From Aequitasia blattaphilus (GTDB lineage Bacteria > Bacillota > Clostridia > Lachnospirales > Lachnospiraceae): DNA of 64,000 nt. The stretch is from assembly GCF_024721305.1 (NCBI RefSeq), contig NZ_JAMXOD010000006.1:1-64000 (forward strand), read 5' to 3'. The notes under the pieces are model-generated. The model worked only from the letters and a program-made list of their open reading frames with translations. It made no database searches and was not told the DNA's origin. Position 1 is the first letter of the stretch. The number at the start of each line of letters is the position of its first letter. Made by a program: the position numbers and the translations under genes. Shown here piece by piece: positions 24,429 through 33,372 of this stretch.

Positions 24429-25925
24429 ATGGGAGAAGTAATTTTGACAATGAAAGGTATTGATAAATCCTTCCCGGGAGTACATGCCCTTGATCATGTA
24501 GAGCTTGAAGTGAAAAAAGGGGAAGTACACGCTTTAATGGGCGAAAATGGTGCAGGAAAATCTACCTTAATGAAGGTGTTAACAGGTATTTACAAAAAAG
24601 ATGAAGGAACGATTACTTACGAGGGAAAAGAAGTCGAATTCACAAATCCAAAAGAGGCACAGGAAGCCGGTGTCATGATTGTACATCAAGAGTTAAACAT
24701 GCTGAGTCATTTGACAGTTGCTCAAAATATTTTCATCGGACGAGAGAAAATGAGTGGAAAAATCATCAATGATTCTCAGATGAATAAAGCAGCAAGAGAG
24801 TTGTTTGATAAGCTCAACATCGACATAGATCCCACGGAGCAAATGGGAAATCTTACGGTAGGAAAGCAGCAAATGTGCGAGATTGCAAAAGCAATTTCCC
24901 ATGAATCAAAGGTGATTGTATTTGATGAACCAACTGCAGCGCTGACAGAATCCGAGATTGAGGAGTTGTTTAAGATTATTAGAGACTTAAGAGAAAAACA
25001 ACTGGGTATTGTCTATATTTCTCATCGTATGGATGAAATTAAAGTGATTACCAATCGAGTTACGGTAATGCGTGATGGAGGATATGTGGGCACAATCGAT
25101 ACGGAGACAAGCACAAAAGAAGACATCATCAACATGATGGTTGGCCGGGTTATATATGAAGATCCCAAGACAGCAAGTAATGTTCCGTCAGGTGCTCCAG
25201 TGGTATTAGAAGTAAAAGATTTGAATGCAGGTAAGATGGTCAAAAATGTGAGTTTCAAACTACACAAAGGTGAAATTTTAGGGTTTTCAGGATTGATGGG
25301 GGCAGGAAGAACCGAAACCGCCAGAGCAATCTTTGGAGCAGATCCAATTGATAGTGGAGAGATTTTTATTAATGGAAAAAAGGTAAATATTAAATCTCCC
25401 AGTGATGCGGTTCAAAATGGAATTGGATACTTATCAGAAGACCGGAAGAGATTTGGAATTGCAGTCGAGAAAACGGTTGCAGAAAATTCCACTATGGCTT
25501 CTTTGGATCATTTTATGAAAGGTATCTTTATTGATAAGAAAAAAGAAGCGGATGTGGCAAAGAAGTACGTAGAACAGCTAAAGACGAAGACACCATCTGT
25601 AGAACAATTGGTTGTAAATCTTTCTGGTGGAAACCAACAGAAGGTTGTTATAGCAAAATGGTTGGTGCGTGACTGTGAAATTCTGATTTTTGACGAGCCA
25701 ACAAGAGGTATCGACGTTGGAGCGAAAAGTGAAATTTATCATTTAATGAATGAATTGGTAAAAATGGGTAAATCCATTATTATGATTTCCTCTGAAATGA
25801 CCGAAATACTTAGAATGAGCGATCGTGTAGTGGTAATGTGCGAAGGAAGAAAGACAGGAGAAATGTCAATCGAAGAAGCTTCGCAAGAGACTATTATGCA
25901 TGCGGCTACAAGAAGAGAAGGGTAG
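24429..25925 (+). CDS. Sugar ABC transporter ATP-binding protein, RbsA/MglA type
   Basis: A 498-residue protein with two ABC domains in tandem. The first has Walker A GENGAGKST, a signature region replaced by NLTVGKQQMCEIAKA and Walker B VIVFDEPTAAL; the second has a degenerate Walker A (GLMGAGRTE), a proper signature LSGGNQQKVVIAKW and Walker B ILIFDEPTRGID. This pattern of one intact and one degenerate site is normal for the CUT2 family. It powers the two permeases flanking it and is spaced 10-15 bp from both. Confidence 0.95.
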   Translation: MGEVILTMKGIDKSFPGVHALDHVELEVKKGEVHALMGENGAGKSTLMKVLTGIYKKDEGTITYEGKEVEFTNPKEAQEAGVMIVHQELNMLSHLTVAQNIFIGREKMSGKIINDSQMNKAARELFDKLNIDIDPTEQMGNLTVGKQQMCEIAKAISHESKVIVFDEPTAALTESEIEELFKIIRDLREKQLGIVYISHRMDEIKVITNRVTVMRDGGYVGTIDTETSTKEDIINMMVGRVIYEDPKTASNVPSGAPVVLEVKDLNAGKMVKNVSFKLHKGEILGFSGLMGAGRTETARAIFGADPIDSGEIFINGKKVNIKSPSDAVQNGIGYLSEDRKRFGIAVEKTVAENSTMASLDHFMKGIFIDKKKEADVAKKYVEQLKTKTPSVEQLVVNLSGGNQQKVVIAKWLVRDCEILIFDEPTRGIDVGAKSEIYHLMNELVKMGKSIIMISSEMTEILRMSDRVVVMCEGRKTGEMSIEEASQETIMHAATRREG

Positions 25926-25935
25926 GGGGAGTAAA

Positions 25936-26937
25936 ATGGAAAAGAATGTTAAAAAAGGAAATGCCTTTACAAATAATCCGGTTGTTAAAATGATTGGAAC
26001 TCAAAAAATTGTTGTCTTAGGTGTGATTATACTCCTTGCGATATTTTTTAGTATATTAAGTCCGGCCTTTCGTCAATACTCTACAGTAGTTAGTATTTTT
26101 GATTACTCTTACTATGTGAGTCTTATGGCGATTGGTGTGACATTTGCACTCATTACTGGAGGAGTGGATTTATCAATCGGAACAGGAACAATTGCAGCCG
26201 GTCTGGTTGGAGGATACGTTGTAGGCCATTTTGATTTACCAGTGGCAGTGGGAATGCTGGTCTGCATAGCTTTTGGACTGTTTTTGGGGGTTTTCAATGC
26301 AATCTCAGTAGCAGTTTTAGGATTACCGCCATTTATTGCAACTCTTGGTTCTATGATGGTTGCAAGAGGATTGGGCTCCATTATGGCAGGTGCAAGTAGT
26401 ATTACTTGGCCACAGGCGGGAACACCAAACGGTTGGTTTCGAAGTATTTTCAAAATCAATGTGGGTGGAAATATGATTCCTATAGGTTTTATCATTGTTA
26501 TTGCTATCGTTATTATTATGTCTATTATCTTGAATAAAACAAGACCAGGCCGTTATATTATCGCAATAGGAAGTAACAAAGAAGCAACCAGGTTATCTGG
26601 AATTAATGTAGTGAAATGGCACTCACTTGCTTACTTGATTTCAGGATTTTTCACAGGTCTTGCAGCAATTGCTTATGCAGCAACCTTTCAGGCGGTCGTA
26701 CCTGGAACAGGAGCAGGATTAGAGCTGGATGCAATCGCAGGAGCGATTATTGGCGGAACATCTATGACTGGTGGAGCGGGAACGGTTGGAGGAACTCTTT
26801 TGGGAGTATTCGTAATGTCCCTTTTAAAGACAGGGTTACCTTTTATCGGATTACAAGCAAACTGGCAGCAGATTATTACAGGTATTGTATTATTGATTGC
26901 AGTGTTTGTTGATATTTTGAAGAACACAAAAAAATAG
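25936..26937 (+). CDS. Sugar ABC transporter permease, RbsC/MglC type (second)
   Basis: A 333-residue membrane protein homologous to the first permease, with ITGGVDLSIGTGTIAAGLVGG and GGTSMTGGAGTVGGTLLG. The frame is open from 25900 inside the ATPase gene, but the ribosome site AGGGGGAG fits ATG 25936. Many CUT2 importers use a homodimer of one permease; two different permeases flanking one ATPase suggest a heterodimer. Confidence 0.93.
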   Translation: MEKNVKKGNAFTNNPVVKMIGTQKIVVLGVIILLAIFFSILSPAFRQYSTVVSIFDYSYYVSLMAIGVTFALITGGVDLSIGTGTIAAGLVGGYVVGHFDLPVAVGMLVCIAFGLFLGVFNAISVAVLGLPPFIATLGSMMVARGLGSIMAGASSITWPQAGTPNGWFRSIFKINVGGNMIPIGFIIVIAIVIIMSIILNKTRPGRYIIAIGSNKEATRLSGINVVKWHSLAYLISGFFTGLAAIAYAATFQAVVPGTGAGLELDAIAGAIIGGTSMTGGAGTVGGTLLGVFVMSLLKTGLPFIGLQANWQQIITGIVLLIAVFVDILKNTKK

Positions 26938-26940
26938 GAT

Positions 26941-26968
26941 ATTAATTTCACTCAAGATGTGAATTAAT
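26941..26968 (+). other. Intercistronic hairpin before the binding-protein gene
   Basis: ATTAATTTCAC (26941-26951) pairs with GTGAATTAAT (26959-26968) with one bulge. Hairpins between permease and binding-protein genes often protect the mRNA so that the binding protein is made in excess; that role is inferred here. Confidence 0.45.
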
Positions 26969-27001
26969 AAATAAAATTCATCCAAAAAGGGAGGAAGAAC
27001 G

Positions 27002-28123
27002 ATGAAAAGAAAAGTAATTAGCGCACTTCTATGTGTCGCACTTGTTGGAACAATGTTAGTTGGTTGTGGATCCAAAAAAGCAGATGAATCAAGTAACGGA
27101 GGCGATGCAGCAGGGGAAGCTGCAACAGGTGGTGAAAAGATTGAAATCGTTTCAAAAGGATTCCAGCATCAATACTGGCAAGCAGTTAAAAAGGGTGCAG
27201 ATCAAAAAGCTGAGGAACTTGGAGTAACCATTAACTTTGTAGGTCCAAACTCAGAATCAGATATTGCAGACCAGGTTCAGATGTTCCAAAGTGCAATTAA
27301 CCAGAAACCTGCAGCTCTAGGACTGGCAGCACTTGATACAGACGCTCTTTTAGATGCTATTTCTCAAGCACAGTCAGCAAACATTCCAATCATTGGATTT
27401 GACTCAGGAGTTCCCGGAGCACCAGATGGCGCTATTCTTGCAAATGCTTCTACCGATAACTATGCAGCAGGAGAAATGGCAGCAGAGGAAGGGTATAAAG
27501 CAGCACTTGGAGATCGTATTAAAAACGCAGATGGTCCGGTAAGAGTTGGAGTTATGGCTCAGGATGCTACAGCAGAATCTATCATCAATCGTGGACTTGG
27601 ATTTATTGATAAGTTAGGTGAATTAGTAGAAGCTGACGGAAAAACAATTTCAATTACAGGAAATGAAAAGTATGTTGGTGACTCTGGAATTGAAGATAAG
27701 AAGAGTGAAGAAGGCGATGTAATTGTTGAAGTAGTGGTACCTTCTCAGGTAACAAACGAGCTATCAGCAGTTGATTGCCAGACATTGTTAAATAAAAAAG
27801 ATATCATCTGTATCTATGGTTCAAACCAACATTCAGGTGAAGCTATGATCACAGGAAATGCAAATCTTGACAAATTCGGTGAGGGAGATGACAAGGTTAT
27901 TGGTATTGCATTTGACTCAGGTGAGAACATTAAGAAAGCAGTGAAAGACAAAGTATTTATCGGTGCAATTACACAAGCACCAGTATCAATGGGAGAGACA
28001 TTAGTTGATCTTTGTGTAAAGGCAGCAAGAGGAGAATCCGTTTCGGACGTAGATACAGGTTGTCAATGGTATACATCTGACAATATGGATTCAGAAGAAA
28101 TTTCTCAGAACTTATATGACTAA
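27002..28123 (+). CDS. Sugar ABC transporter substrate-binding lipoprotein
   Basis: A 373-residue lipoprotein: basic start, hydrophobic stretch, lipobox LVGC (Cys23), then a Ser/Gly-rich linker and a Peripla_BP_4 fold (IEIVSKGFQHQYWQAVKKGA, IPIIGFDSGVPG, NASTDNYAAGEMAAEEGYKA, VIGIAFDSGENI). It captures the sugar outside the membrane for the permease pair upstream. GGGAGG lies upstream of the ATG. The gene ends the ABC operon at a bidirectional terminator. Ligand candidates from context are L-fucose or a related hexose; the sequence alone does not decide. Confidence 0.94.
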   Translation: MKRKVISALLCVALVGTMLVGCGSKKADESSNGGDAAGEAATGGEKIEIVSKGFQHQYWQAVKKGADQKAEELGVTINFVGPNSESDIADQVQMFQSAINQKPAALGLAALDTDALLDAISQAQSANIPIIGFDSGVPGAPDGAILANASTDNYAAGEMAAEEGYKAALGDRIKNADGPVRVGVMAQDATAESIINRGLGFIDKLGELVEADGKTISITGNEKYVGDSGIEDKKSEEGDVIVEVVVPSQVTNELSAVDCQTLLNKKDIICIYGSNQHSGEAMITGNANLDKFGEGDDKVIGIAFDSGENIKKAVKDKVFIGAITQAPVSMGETLVDLCVKAARGESVSDVDTGCQWYTSDNMDSEEISQNLYD

Positions 28124-28136
28124 TATCTAAAAAAAT

Positions 28137-28161
28137 GAGGGTTGTCGTAATGACAATCCTC
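28137..28161. terminator. Bidirectional terminator between ABC operon and araC-type gene
   Basis: GAGGGTTGTC (28137-28146) pairs with GACAATCCTC (28152-28161), with one G-U pair and a 5-base loop. A T-rich tail follows on the plus strand and an A run precedes it, giving a U tail on the minus transcript too. Confidence 0.8.
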
Positions 28162-28164
28162 GTT

Positions 28165-29010
28165 TTACTTTAGATATTGTTTCGGTGTTACGCCTTTATA
28201 CTTTTTGAAGGTTTTTATAAAATAGCTTAAGTCATTAAATCCAGAGTTGTAGGCAATATCGGTTATAGAATCATCTGTGGTCAATATTTTATAGCATGCC
28301 CGTTCTACCCGATAGTAATTCAGATAGTCAATTGGTGTTCGTTTCGTCATATCCTGAAAGAAGCGACAGAAATACTTGGGAGACATATGGACAGTATCTG
28401 CAATTTCTTTTAGTGTAATTGAATTTTGATAAGAGGATTCAATGTATTCTAAAGCCACCTTAAGCTGTAGAATCCGTTTTTGAGAGTGGAGGCCTTTATT
28501 TTGCACAGGACTAAAGTATTGTTTTGAAAAAATCGTCCCAAAGAACAGATAAAGAGATCCCTCTACAATCATTTGATAACCAGGATTTTTTGAAGCAACG
28601 GCATCAAACATGGTCCAGATAATGTTGTGAATATCTTTATAGGATGAGTCAAACACATGGCGTAAGTCCAGGTCGTGGTTATGAATGCTTTTAATCAGCT
28701 GCTTAAAAGAGTCATTTCTACTAATCAGCATATTCATATCAAATACAATACACTCATAAACACAGTCAGAAGGGGTGCCTTCGTGGAGCAGACCAGAAGG
28801 AACAAACACCACGGAACCCTCCGATACTTCGTAGGTTGTTTCGTCCAGGGTAAGGCGGAAGGTATTTTTGAGAATACGAATAATTTCATATTCCATATGC
28901 CAATGCAAAGCCATATGATATTGGGGATGATTGGAAGTGACATGATGGTAATCAACAGGAAAGTCTGTGGTACCCCTTGTCCTTCGTTCCAGATAATTCA
29001 AATACTGCAT
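28165..29010 (-). CDS. AraC-family transcriptional regulator
   Basis: A 281-residue regulator with an N-terminal cupin sensor domain (HWHMEYEIIRIL, SEGSVVFVPSGLLHEG) and a C-terminal AraC double helix-turn-helix (TLKEIADTVHMSPKYFCRFF; NSGFNDLSYFIKTFKKYKGVTPKQY). The frame is open from 29070, but GAGGAG on the minus strand points to the ATG at 29010-29008. It is divergent to the kinase-fucI-fucU genes and most likely controls them in response to a sugar. It is the third regulator type in this island, next to the two-component system and LacI. Confidence 0.92.
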   Translation of the reverse strand: MQYLNYLERRTRGTTDFPVDYHHVTSNHPQYHMALHWHMEYEIIRILKNTFRLTLDETTYEVSEGSVVFVPSGLLHEGTPSDCVYECIVFDMNMLISRNDSFKQLIKSIHNHDLDLRHVFDSSYKDIHNIIWTMFDAVASKNPGYQMIVEGSLYLFFGTIFSKQYFSPVQNKGLHSQKRILQLKVALEYIESSYQNSITLKEIADTVHMSPKYFCRFFQDMTKRTPIDYLNYYRVERACYKILTTDDSITDIAYNSGFNDLSYFIKTFKKYKGVTPKQYLK

Positions 29011-29128
29011 AATATCTCCTCGGGTGAATATCGTTATACTTTTAATCATTATAACACAAGAAAGAGACAAAGGACAATGCTATACTCAAGGAGATAACGA
29101 TGGTGAAATCTGAATAAGGAGGAAGCTT
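29011..29128. promoter_or_regulatory. Divergent control region between araC-type gene and sugar kinase
   Basis: Contains an inverted repeat GTTATA...TATAAC (29033-29055), a TATACT (29081-29086) facing the kinase, and AAGGAGGA (29116-29123) before its GTG start. A five-codon frame, ATG 29100 to TAA 29117, has its own AAGGAG. No clear -35 box is visible, which suits an AraC-activated promoter. Confidence 0.45.
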
Positions 29129-30610
29129 GTGGCGAAAACAAAAAATCAAGTTTTAGCATTTGATTTTGGGGCATCAAGTGGAAGAGCAATTATTGGCTAC
29201 TTAGAAGATGACAAAATCAAAATGGAAGAGGTATATCGATTTTCGAATGACCCGGTAATTGTGGGGAAAACGATGTACTGGGACACATTAAGACAATATT
29301 ATGAAATCAAACAGGGTATGCTCAAAGCAAAGCAAAAAGGCGGATTCAAAAGTCTGGGGATTGATACCTGGGGAGTGGATTTTGGTCTGTTAGATGAGCA
29401 TGGAGTGCTTTTGGAAAATGCAGTTCATTATCGGGATGATCGAACGATTGGGATGCAGGAAGAGGCTTTTGAGAAGATACCAAAGGAAGAAATTTATCAT
29501 TTAACAGGAAACCAGTTCGAAAATTTTAATACAGTTTTTCAGCTGTATGCTTTGGTGAAGAAAAGACCATGGCTATTAGAAAGAGCAGAAACCCTTTTGC
29601 TTACGCCAGATTTGTTCAACTATTTTTTAACTGGAAAAAAGAAGGCTGAGTATACAATGGCAACTACGACACAATTAATGGATGCAAAGAAAAAGGTTTG
29701 GTCGGAGGAAATCCTATCTGCACTTCAAATTCCACAGCATATTTTAGCAGATATTGTTCCAAGTGGAACAGAAATTGGAGAGATATCTGATGACATATGT
29801 GAGGAGCTGGGATTAGAGAAGGCGAAAGTAGTCTCAGTTGCAAGCCACGATACACAAAGTGCAGTGGTAGCAGTACCAACCCAGAAAGAGGATTTTCTAT
29901 TTATCAGTTGCGGCACATGGAGCTTGTTTGGAACAGAATTAGAAGAACCAATTATAAATGAAGACTCCTTAAAATACAATGTCAGTAATGAAGGTGGATA
30001 TGGGGAAACGACCACCTTGCTTAAAAATATTATTGGCCTTTGGCTTGTGCAGGAAAGCAGAAGACAATGGATGCGGGAAGGCGTTGAATATGGATTCGGA
30101 GAGCTGGAAGAGATGGCGGCTAAGGTGAAGCCCTTTGAAAGCTTTATTGATCCAGATGCACCAGAGTTTAATTCCACAGGAAATATTCCAAAAAGAATTC
30201 AACAATTTTGTGCCCGTACCGGTCAGAAGATTCCAGAGACGGTAGGAGACGTGGTATGTTGCATTAATCAGAGTCTGGCCCTGAAATATCGTTATACTTT
30301 GGAACAGATAGAGGCTTGTACAAAGAAGAAGTATCCGGAAATCCACATGATTGGAGGAGGGATACAAAGTGCCCTTTTGTGTCAGATGACAGCAAGTGCG
30401 AATAACAAAAAAGTGATTGCAGGACCAATTGAGGCTACAGCGCTAGGAAATATTGCAGTTCAATTGATGGCATTAGGTGAGATTGAGAATCTAAAAAGAG
30501 CAAGAGAAATCATCCGTAACTCTGAGAATACAAAAGAATATACTCCCCAAAATACAAAACAGTGGGAAGAAGCATATTGTAAATTCAAAGAAATCATCAT
30601 TCATAATTAA
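29129..30610 (+). CDS. FGGY carbohydrate kinase, rhamnulokinase-like (probable L-fuculokinase role)
   Basis: A 493-residue ASKHA-fold kinase starting with GTG. Visible are the phosphate loop VLAFDFGASSGRAIIGYL, SLGIDTWGVDFGLLDEHG with catalytic Asp, ASHDTQSAVVAVP, CGTWSLFGTE and the C-terminal IHMIGGGIQSALLCQ. Overall it resembles rhamnulokinase RhaB more than FucK. As it lies 14 bp before L-fucose isomerase, it more likely phosphorylates L-fuculose (or D-ribulose) at C1. No rhamnose isomerase is present to support a rhamnose role. The family is firm; the substrate is inferred from neighbours. Confidence 0.88.
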   Translation: MAKTKNQVLAFDFGASSGRAIIGYLEDDKIKMEEVYRFSNDPVIVGKTMYWDTLRQYYEIKQGMLKAKQKGGFKSLGIDTWGVDFGLLDEHGVLLENAVHYRDDRTIGMQEEAFEKIPKEEIYHLTGNQFENFNTVFQLYALVKKRPWLLERAETLLLTPDLFNYFLTGKKKAEYTMATTTQLMDAKKKVWSEEILSALQIPQHILADIVPSGTEIGEISDDICEELGLEKAKVVSVASHDTQSAVVAVPTQKEDFLFISCGTWSLFGTELEEPIINEDSLKYNVSNEGGYGETTTLLKNIIGLWLVQESRRQWMREGVEYGFGELEEMAAKVKPFESFIDPDAPEFNSTGNIPKRIQQFCARTGQKIPETVGDVVCCINQSLALKYRYTLEQIEACTKKKYPEIHMIGGGIQSALLCQMTASANNKKVIAGPIEATALGNIAVQLMALGEIENLKRAREIIRNSENTKEYTPQNTKQWEEAYCKFKEIIIHN

Positions 30611-30624
30611 GGAGGAAGTAAAAA

Positions 30625-32427
30625 ATGGCAAAATCAAGACTTGTTGGAGATTATCCAGTAATAGGAATCAGACCAACTATCGACGCAAGAAGAGGAGCAC
30701 TTAAGGTAAGAGAAGGTTTAGAAGAACAAACCATGAACATGGCGAAATCGGTAAAAGCACTGTACGAGGAGACATTAAAATATTCAAACGGTGAACCAGT
30801 AAAGGTTGTGATTGCAGATACGACCATTGGCCGTGTGGGAGAAACAGCAGCTTGTGCGGATAAATTTAGAAAAGAAGGTGTAGACATTACCGTCACCGTT
30901 ACACCTTGTTGGTGCTATGGCTCTGAGACAATGGATGCAGACCCTCTTACAATTAAGGCGGTTTGGGGATTCAATGGAACAGAAAGACCTGGAGCAGTAT
31001 ATCTTGCTTCTGTACTTGCAACCCATGCACAAAAGGGTCTTCCAGCTTTCGGAATTTATGGACATGATGTTCAGGAAGCAGATGATACCGCGATTCCAGA
31101 GGACGTAAAAGAAAAGCTTCTTCGCTTCGGTCGTGCGTCAGTAGCAGCAGCAACAATGCGTGGTAAATCTTATCTTCAAATTGGTTCTATATGTATGGGA
31201 ATCGGAGGATCAATCATTGATCCTGCATTTATTGAAGAGTATTTAGGAATGCGTGTGGAGTCCGTGGATGAGGTGGAAATTATTCGCCGTATGACAGAAG
31301 GAATCTACAATGAGGAAGAATTCCAAAAAGCACTTAAGTGGACAAAGGAAAAATGTATAGAGGGATTTGATAAGAATCCGGAAGAATTACAAAGAACCAG
31401 AGAGCAAAAAGATGAGGACTGGGAATTTGTTGTAAAGATGATGTGTATCATCAAAGATTTAATGAATGGCAATCAGGATTTACCAGAGGGCTGTGAAGAA
31501 GAAATGGTTGGACACAATGCTCTTGCAGCAGGTTTCCAGGGACAAAGACAATGGACAGATTTCTATCCAAACTGTGATTATCCAGAAGCCCTTCTTAACA
31601 CATCCTTTGACTGGACAGGAGCAAGAGAGCCATATATCCTTGCAACAGAAAATGACGTATTAAACGGTCTTGGAATGATGTTTGGAAAGCTGTTGACCAA
31701 TTCAGCACAGATATTTGCAGATGTGCGTACTTATTGGAGCCCTGAAGCAGTAAAGAAAGCAACAGGCTATGAATTGGAAGGAAAAGCAAAAGAAGCAGAT
31801 GGAATGATTCACTTAATCAACTCTGGAGCAGCTTGCTTAGATGCAAATGGTCAGGCTAAGGACGCAGATGGAAACAATGTGATTAAACCATGGTATGATG
31901 TGACACCAGAGGATCAGGAAGCAATCTTGAAAGCCACCACATGGAATCCGGCAGACAATGGGTATTTCAGAGGTGCAGGATATTCTTCAAGATTTGTTAC
32001 AGAAGCAGAAATGCCTGTAACAATGATTCGCTTGAATCTTGTAAAGGGACTTGGACCTGTGGTACAGATTGCAGAAGGATGGACCGTAAAGCTTCCAGAT
32101 GAAGTAACAGATACGCTTTGGAAACGCACAGACTATACATGGCCTTGTACATGGTTTGCCCCAAGAGTAACAGGAAAAGGATATTTTAAGACTGCATATG
32201 ATGTAATGAATAACTGGGGTGCAAATCACGGAGCAATCAGCTATGGACACATTGGAGCAGATTTAATTACTCTTTGTTCAATGCTTCGTATTCCTGTAAA
32301 TATGCATAATGTAGATGAAGATACAATCTTTAGACCATCAGCATGGAATGCATTTGGATCTGATAAAGAAGGACAGGATTATAGAGCTTGCCAGGCATAC
32401 GGACCATTATATAAGACAATTCGCTAA
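30625..32427 (+). CDS. fucI: L-fucose isomerase
   Basis: Converts L-fucose to L-fuculose (and D-arabinose to D-ribulose) with Mn2+ in the cytosol. The 600-residue protein keeps long stretches shared with E. coli Fuc[63 protein letters not shown] and VQIAEGWTV. The metal-binding Glu and Asp are in ATENDVLNG and VFADVRTYW (near residues 340 and 364). AAGGAGG precedes the ATG. It is followed by the fucose mutarotase gene after 15 bp. A fuculose-phosphate aldolase (fucA) is not in the window. Confidence 0.97.
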   Translation: MAKSRLVGDYPVIGIRPTIDARRGALKVREGLEEQTMNMAKSVKALYEETLKYSNGEPVKVVIADTTIGRVGETAACADKFRKEGVDITVTVTPCWCYGSETMDADPLTIKAVWGFNGTERPGAVYLASVLATHAQKGLPAFGIYGHDVQEADDTAIPEDVKEKLLRFGRASVAAATMRGKSYLQIGSICMGIGGSIIDPAFIEEYLGMRVESVDEVEIIRRMTEGIYNEEEFQKALKWTKEKCIEGFDKNPEELQRTREQKDEDWEFVVKMMCIIKDLMNGNQDLPEGCEEEMVGHNALAAGFQGQRQWTDFYPNCDYPEALLNTSFDWTGAREPYILATENDVLNGLGMMFGKLLTNSAQIFADVRTYWSPEAVKKATGYELEGKAKEADGMIHLINSGAACLDANGQAKDADGNNVIKPWYDVTPEDQEAILKATTWNPADNGYFRGAGYSSRFVTEAEMPVTMIRLNLVKGLGPVVQIAEGWTVKLPDEVTDTLWKRTDYTWPCTWFAPRVTGKGYFKTAYDVMNNWGANHGAISYGHIGADLITLCSMLRIPVNMHNVDEDTIFRPSAWNAFGSDKEGQDYRACQAYGPLYKTIR

Positions 32428-32442
32428 GGAGGAAAAGGAAAA

Positions 32443-32883
32443 ATGTTAAAAGGAATACCACAGATTATTTCTCCCGAGCTTTTAAAGGTTCTTTGTGAAA
32501 TGGGACACAGTGATCGTCTGGTAATTGCAGATGGAAATTTCCCGGCAGAAAGCATGGGGAAAGATGGGATTGTAATCCGTTGTGATGGACATGGAGTACC
32601 GGAAATCTTAGATGCAATCTTAAAGGTTTTTCCGTTAGACACCTATGTAGAGCATCCTGTCAGCTTAATGGAAGTTATGAAGGGTGACACAGTAGAAACT
32701 CCAATCTGGGATGAATATAAAGATATTGTTGCAAAACATGATGACAGAGGAGACTCTTGCATTGGCAATATCGAAAGATTTAAATTCTATGATGAATCAA
32801 AAACAGCTTATGCAATTATTGCAACAAGTGAAAAAGCACTCTATGCAAATATTATGCTTCAAAAAGGTGTAGTGGTAGAGTAG
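32443..32883 (+). CDS. fucU: L-fucose mutarotase (RbsD/FucU family)
   Basis: A 146-residue RbsD/FucU protein that speeds interconversion of fucose anomers. Family segments are MLKGIPQIISPELLKVLCEMGH with the catalytic-site His, DGNFPAES, and IERFKFYDESKTAYAIIATSE. It follows fucI after 15 bp with AAGGAGG, and ends the operon before a hairpin region. Length is normal. Confidence 0.94.
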   Translation: MLKGIPQIISPELLKVLCEMGHSDRLVIADGNFPAESMGKDGIVIRCDGHGVPEILDAILKVFPLDTYVEHPVSLMEVMKGDTVETPIWDEYKDIVAKHDDRGDSCIGNIERFKFYDESKTAYAIIATSEKALYANIMLQKGVVVE

Positions 32884-32886
32884 ATA

Positions 32887-32951
32887 TAATATAGCCTAGG
32901 AGATAAAGTCGGTGTTTGTAAACTTCCGATATATAGCCTAGGCTATTATTA
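32887..32951 (+). terminator. Long hairpin after fucU, possible terminator
   Basis: TAATATAGCCTAGG (32887-32900) pairs with CCTAGGCTATTATTA (32937-32951) with one bulge, and an inner GTCGG/CCGAT helix extends it. The right part is itself the palindrome ATAGCCTAGGCTAT. There is no classic T run after it, so termination is uncertain. The following stretch to 33134 is AT-rich and shows nothing coding. Confidence 0.5.
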
Positions 32952-33134
32952 AACACATAAAATGTATCAATTAATACAAAGTATTGACTGAAATTAAAAA
33001 AAGATATAAATGTGATTCTGGATAAAATAAAAATTAATGAAAAATTAAGTTTGAAATAATTGTGTTAATAGTCGATATAATATACTCTATACATAAGAAT
33101 TTTACGGTCAAAAGAGAAGAGAAAGGATTATAGC

Positions 33135-33275
33135 ATGAAGATAATAAGCAATATATTTAGAATAGTAATCTGTTTTACTTTGTATATGATATATGTATTT
33201 TTCGTGGAATGCTTTTTGGGTATTGGAACAAAAGACCGGTGGGAAAGTTTTAAAAAGAGGATGAAGAAGGATTAA
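33135..33275 (+). CDS. Small single-pass membrane protein, 46 residues
   Basis: ATG 33135 to TAA 33275 encodes 46 residues: a short basic start (MKIISNIFRIVI), one hydrophobic helix at about residues 8-30, and a very basic tail (KDRWESFKKRMKKD). AAAGGA seven bases upstream and a TATAAT at 33076-33081 support expression. It lies between fucU and the aldolase operon, 18 bp before the next -35 box. I recognise no family; it could be a small membrane modulator, or a chance frame. The amphipathic layout makes a real gene more likely than not. Confidence 0.5.
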   Translation: MKIISNIFRIVICFTLYMIYVFFVECFLGIGTKDRWESFKKRMKKD

Positions 33276-33293
33276 CATAGACCATGTTTTATA

Positions 33294-33348
33294 TTGACAG
33301 CAGAGAAAGAAAAGAGTATGATATAATCAAAACCGAAACGTTTCGGTT
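33294..33348 (+). promoter_or_regulatory. Promoter of the aldolase-lacI-kinase operon with LacI-type operator
   Basis: TTGACA (33294-33299), 17 bp, TATGAT (33317-33322), followed by the perfect palindrome AACCGAAACGTTTCGGTT at 33331-33348. The central GAAACGTTTC is typical of LacI-family sites, and a lacI-type gene is second in this operon. The same 18 bp control the aldo/keto reductase operon at 17638-17655. Confidence 0.85.
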
Positions 33349-33372
33349 AAATCAAAAATGGAGGATGAACAT

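Noticed and set aside
29129-30610. Rhamnose pathway
   Set aside because: Only the kinase resembles RhaB; there is no rhamnose isomerase or rhamnulose aldolase, and fucI follows directly.
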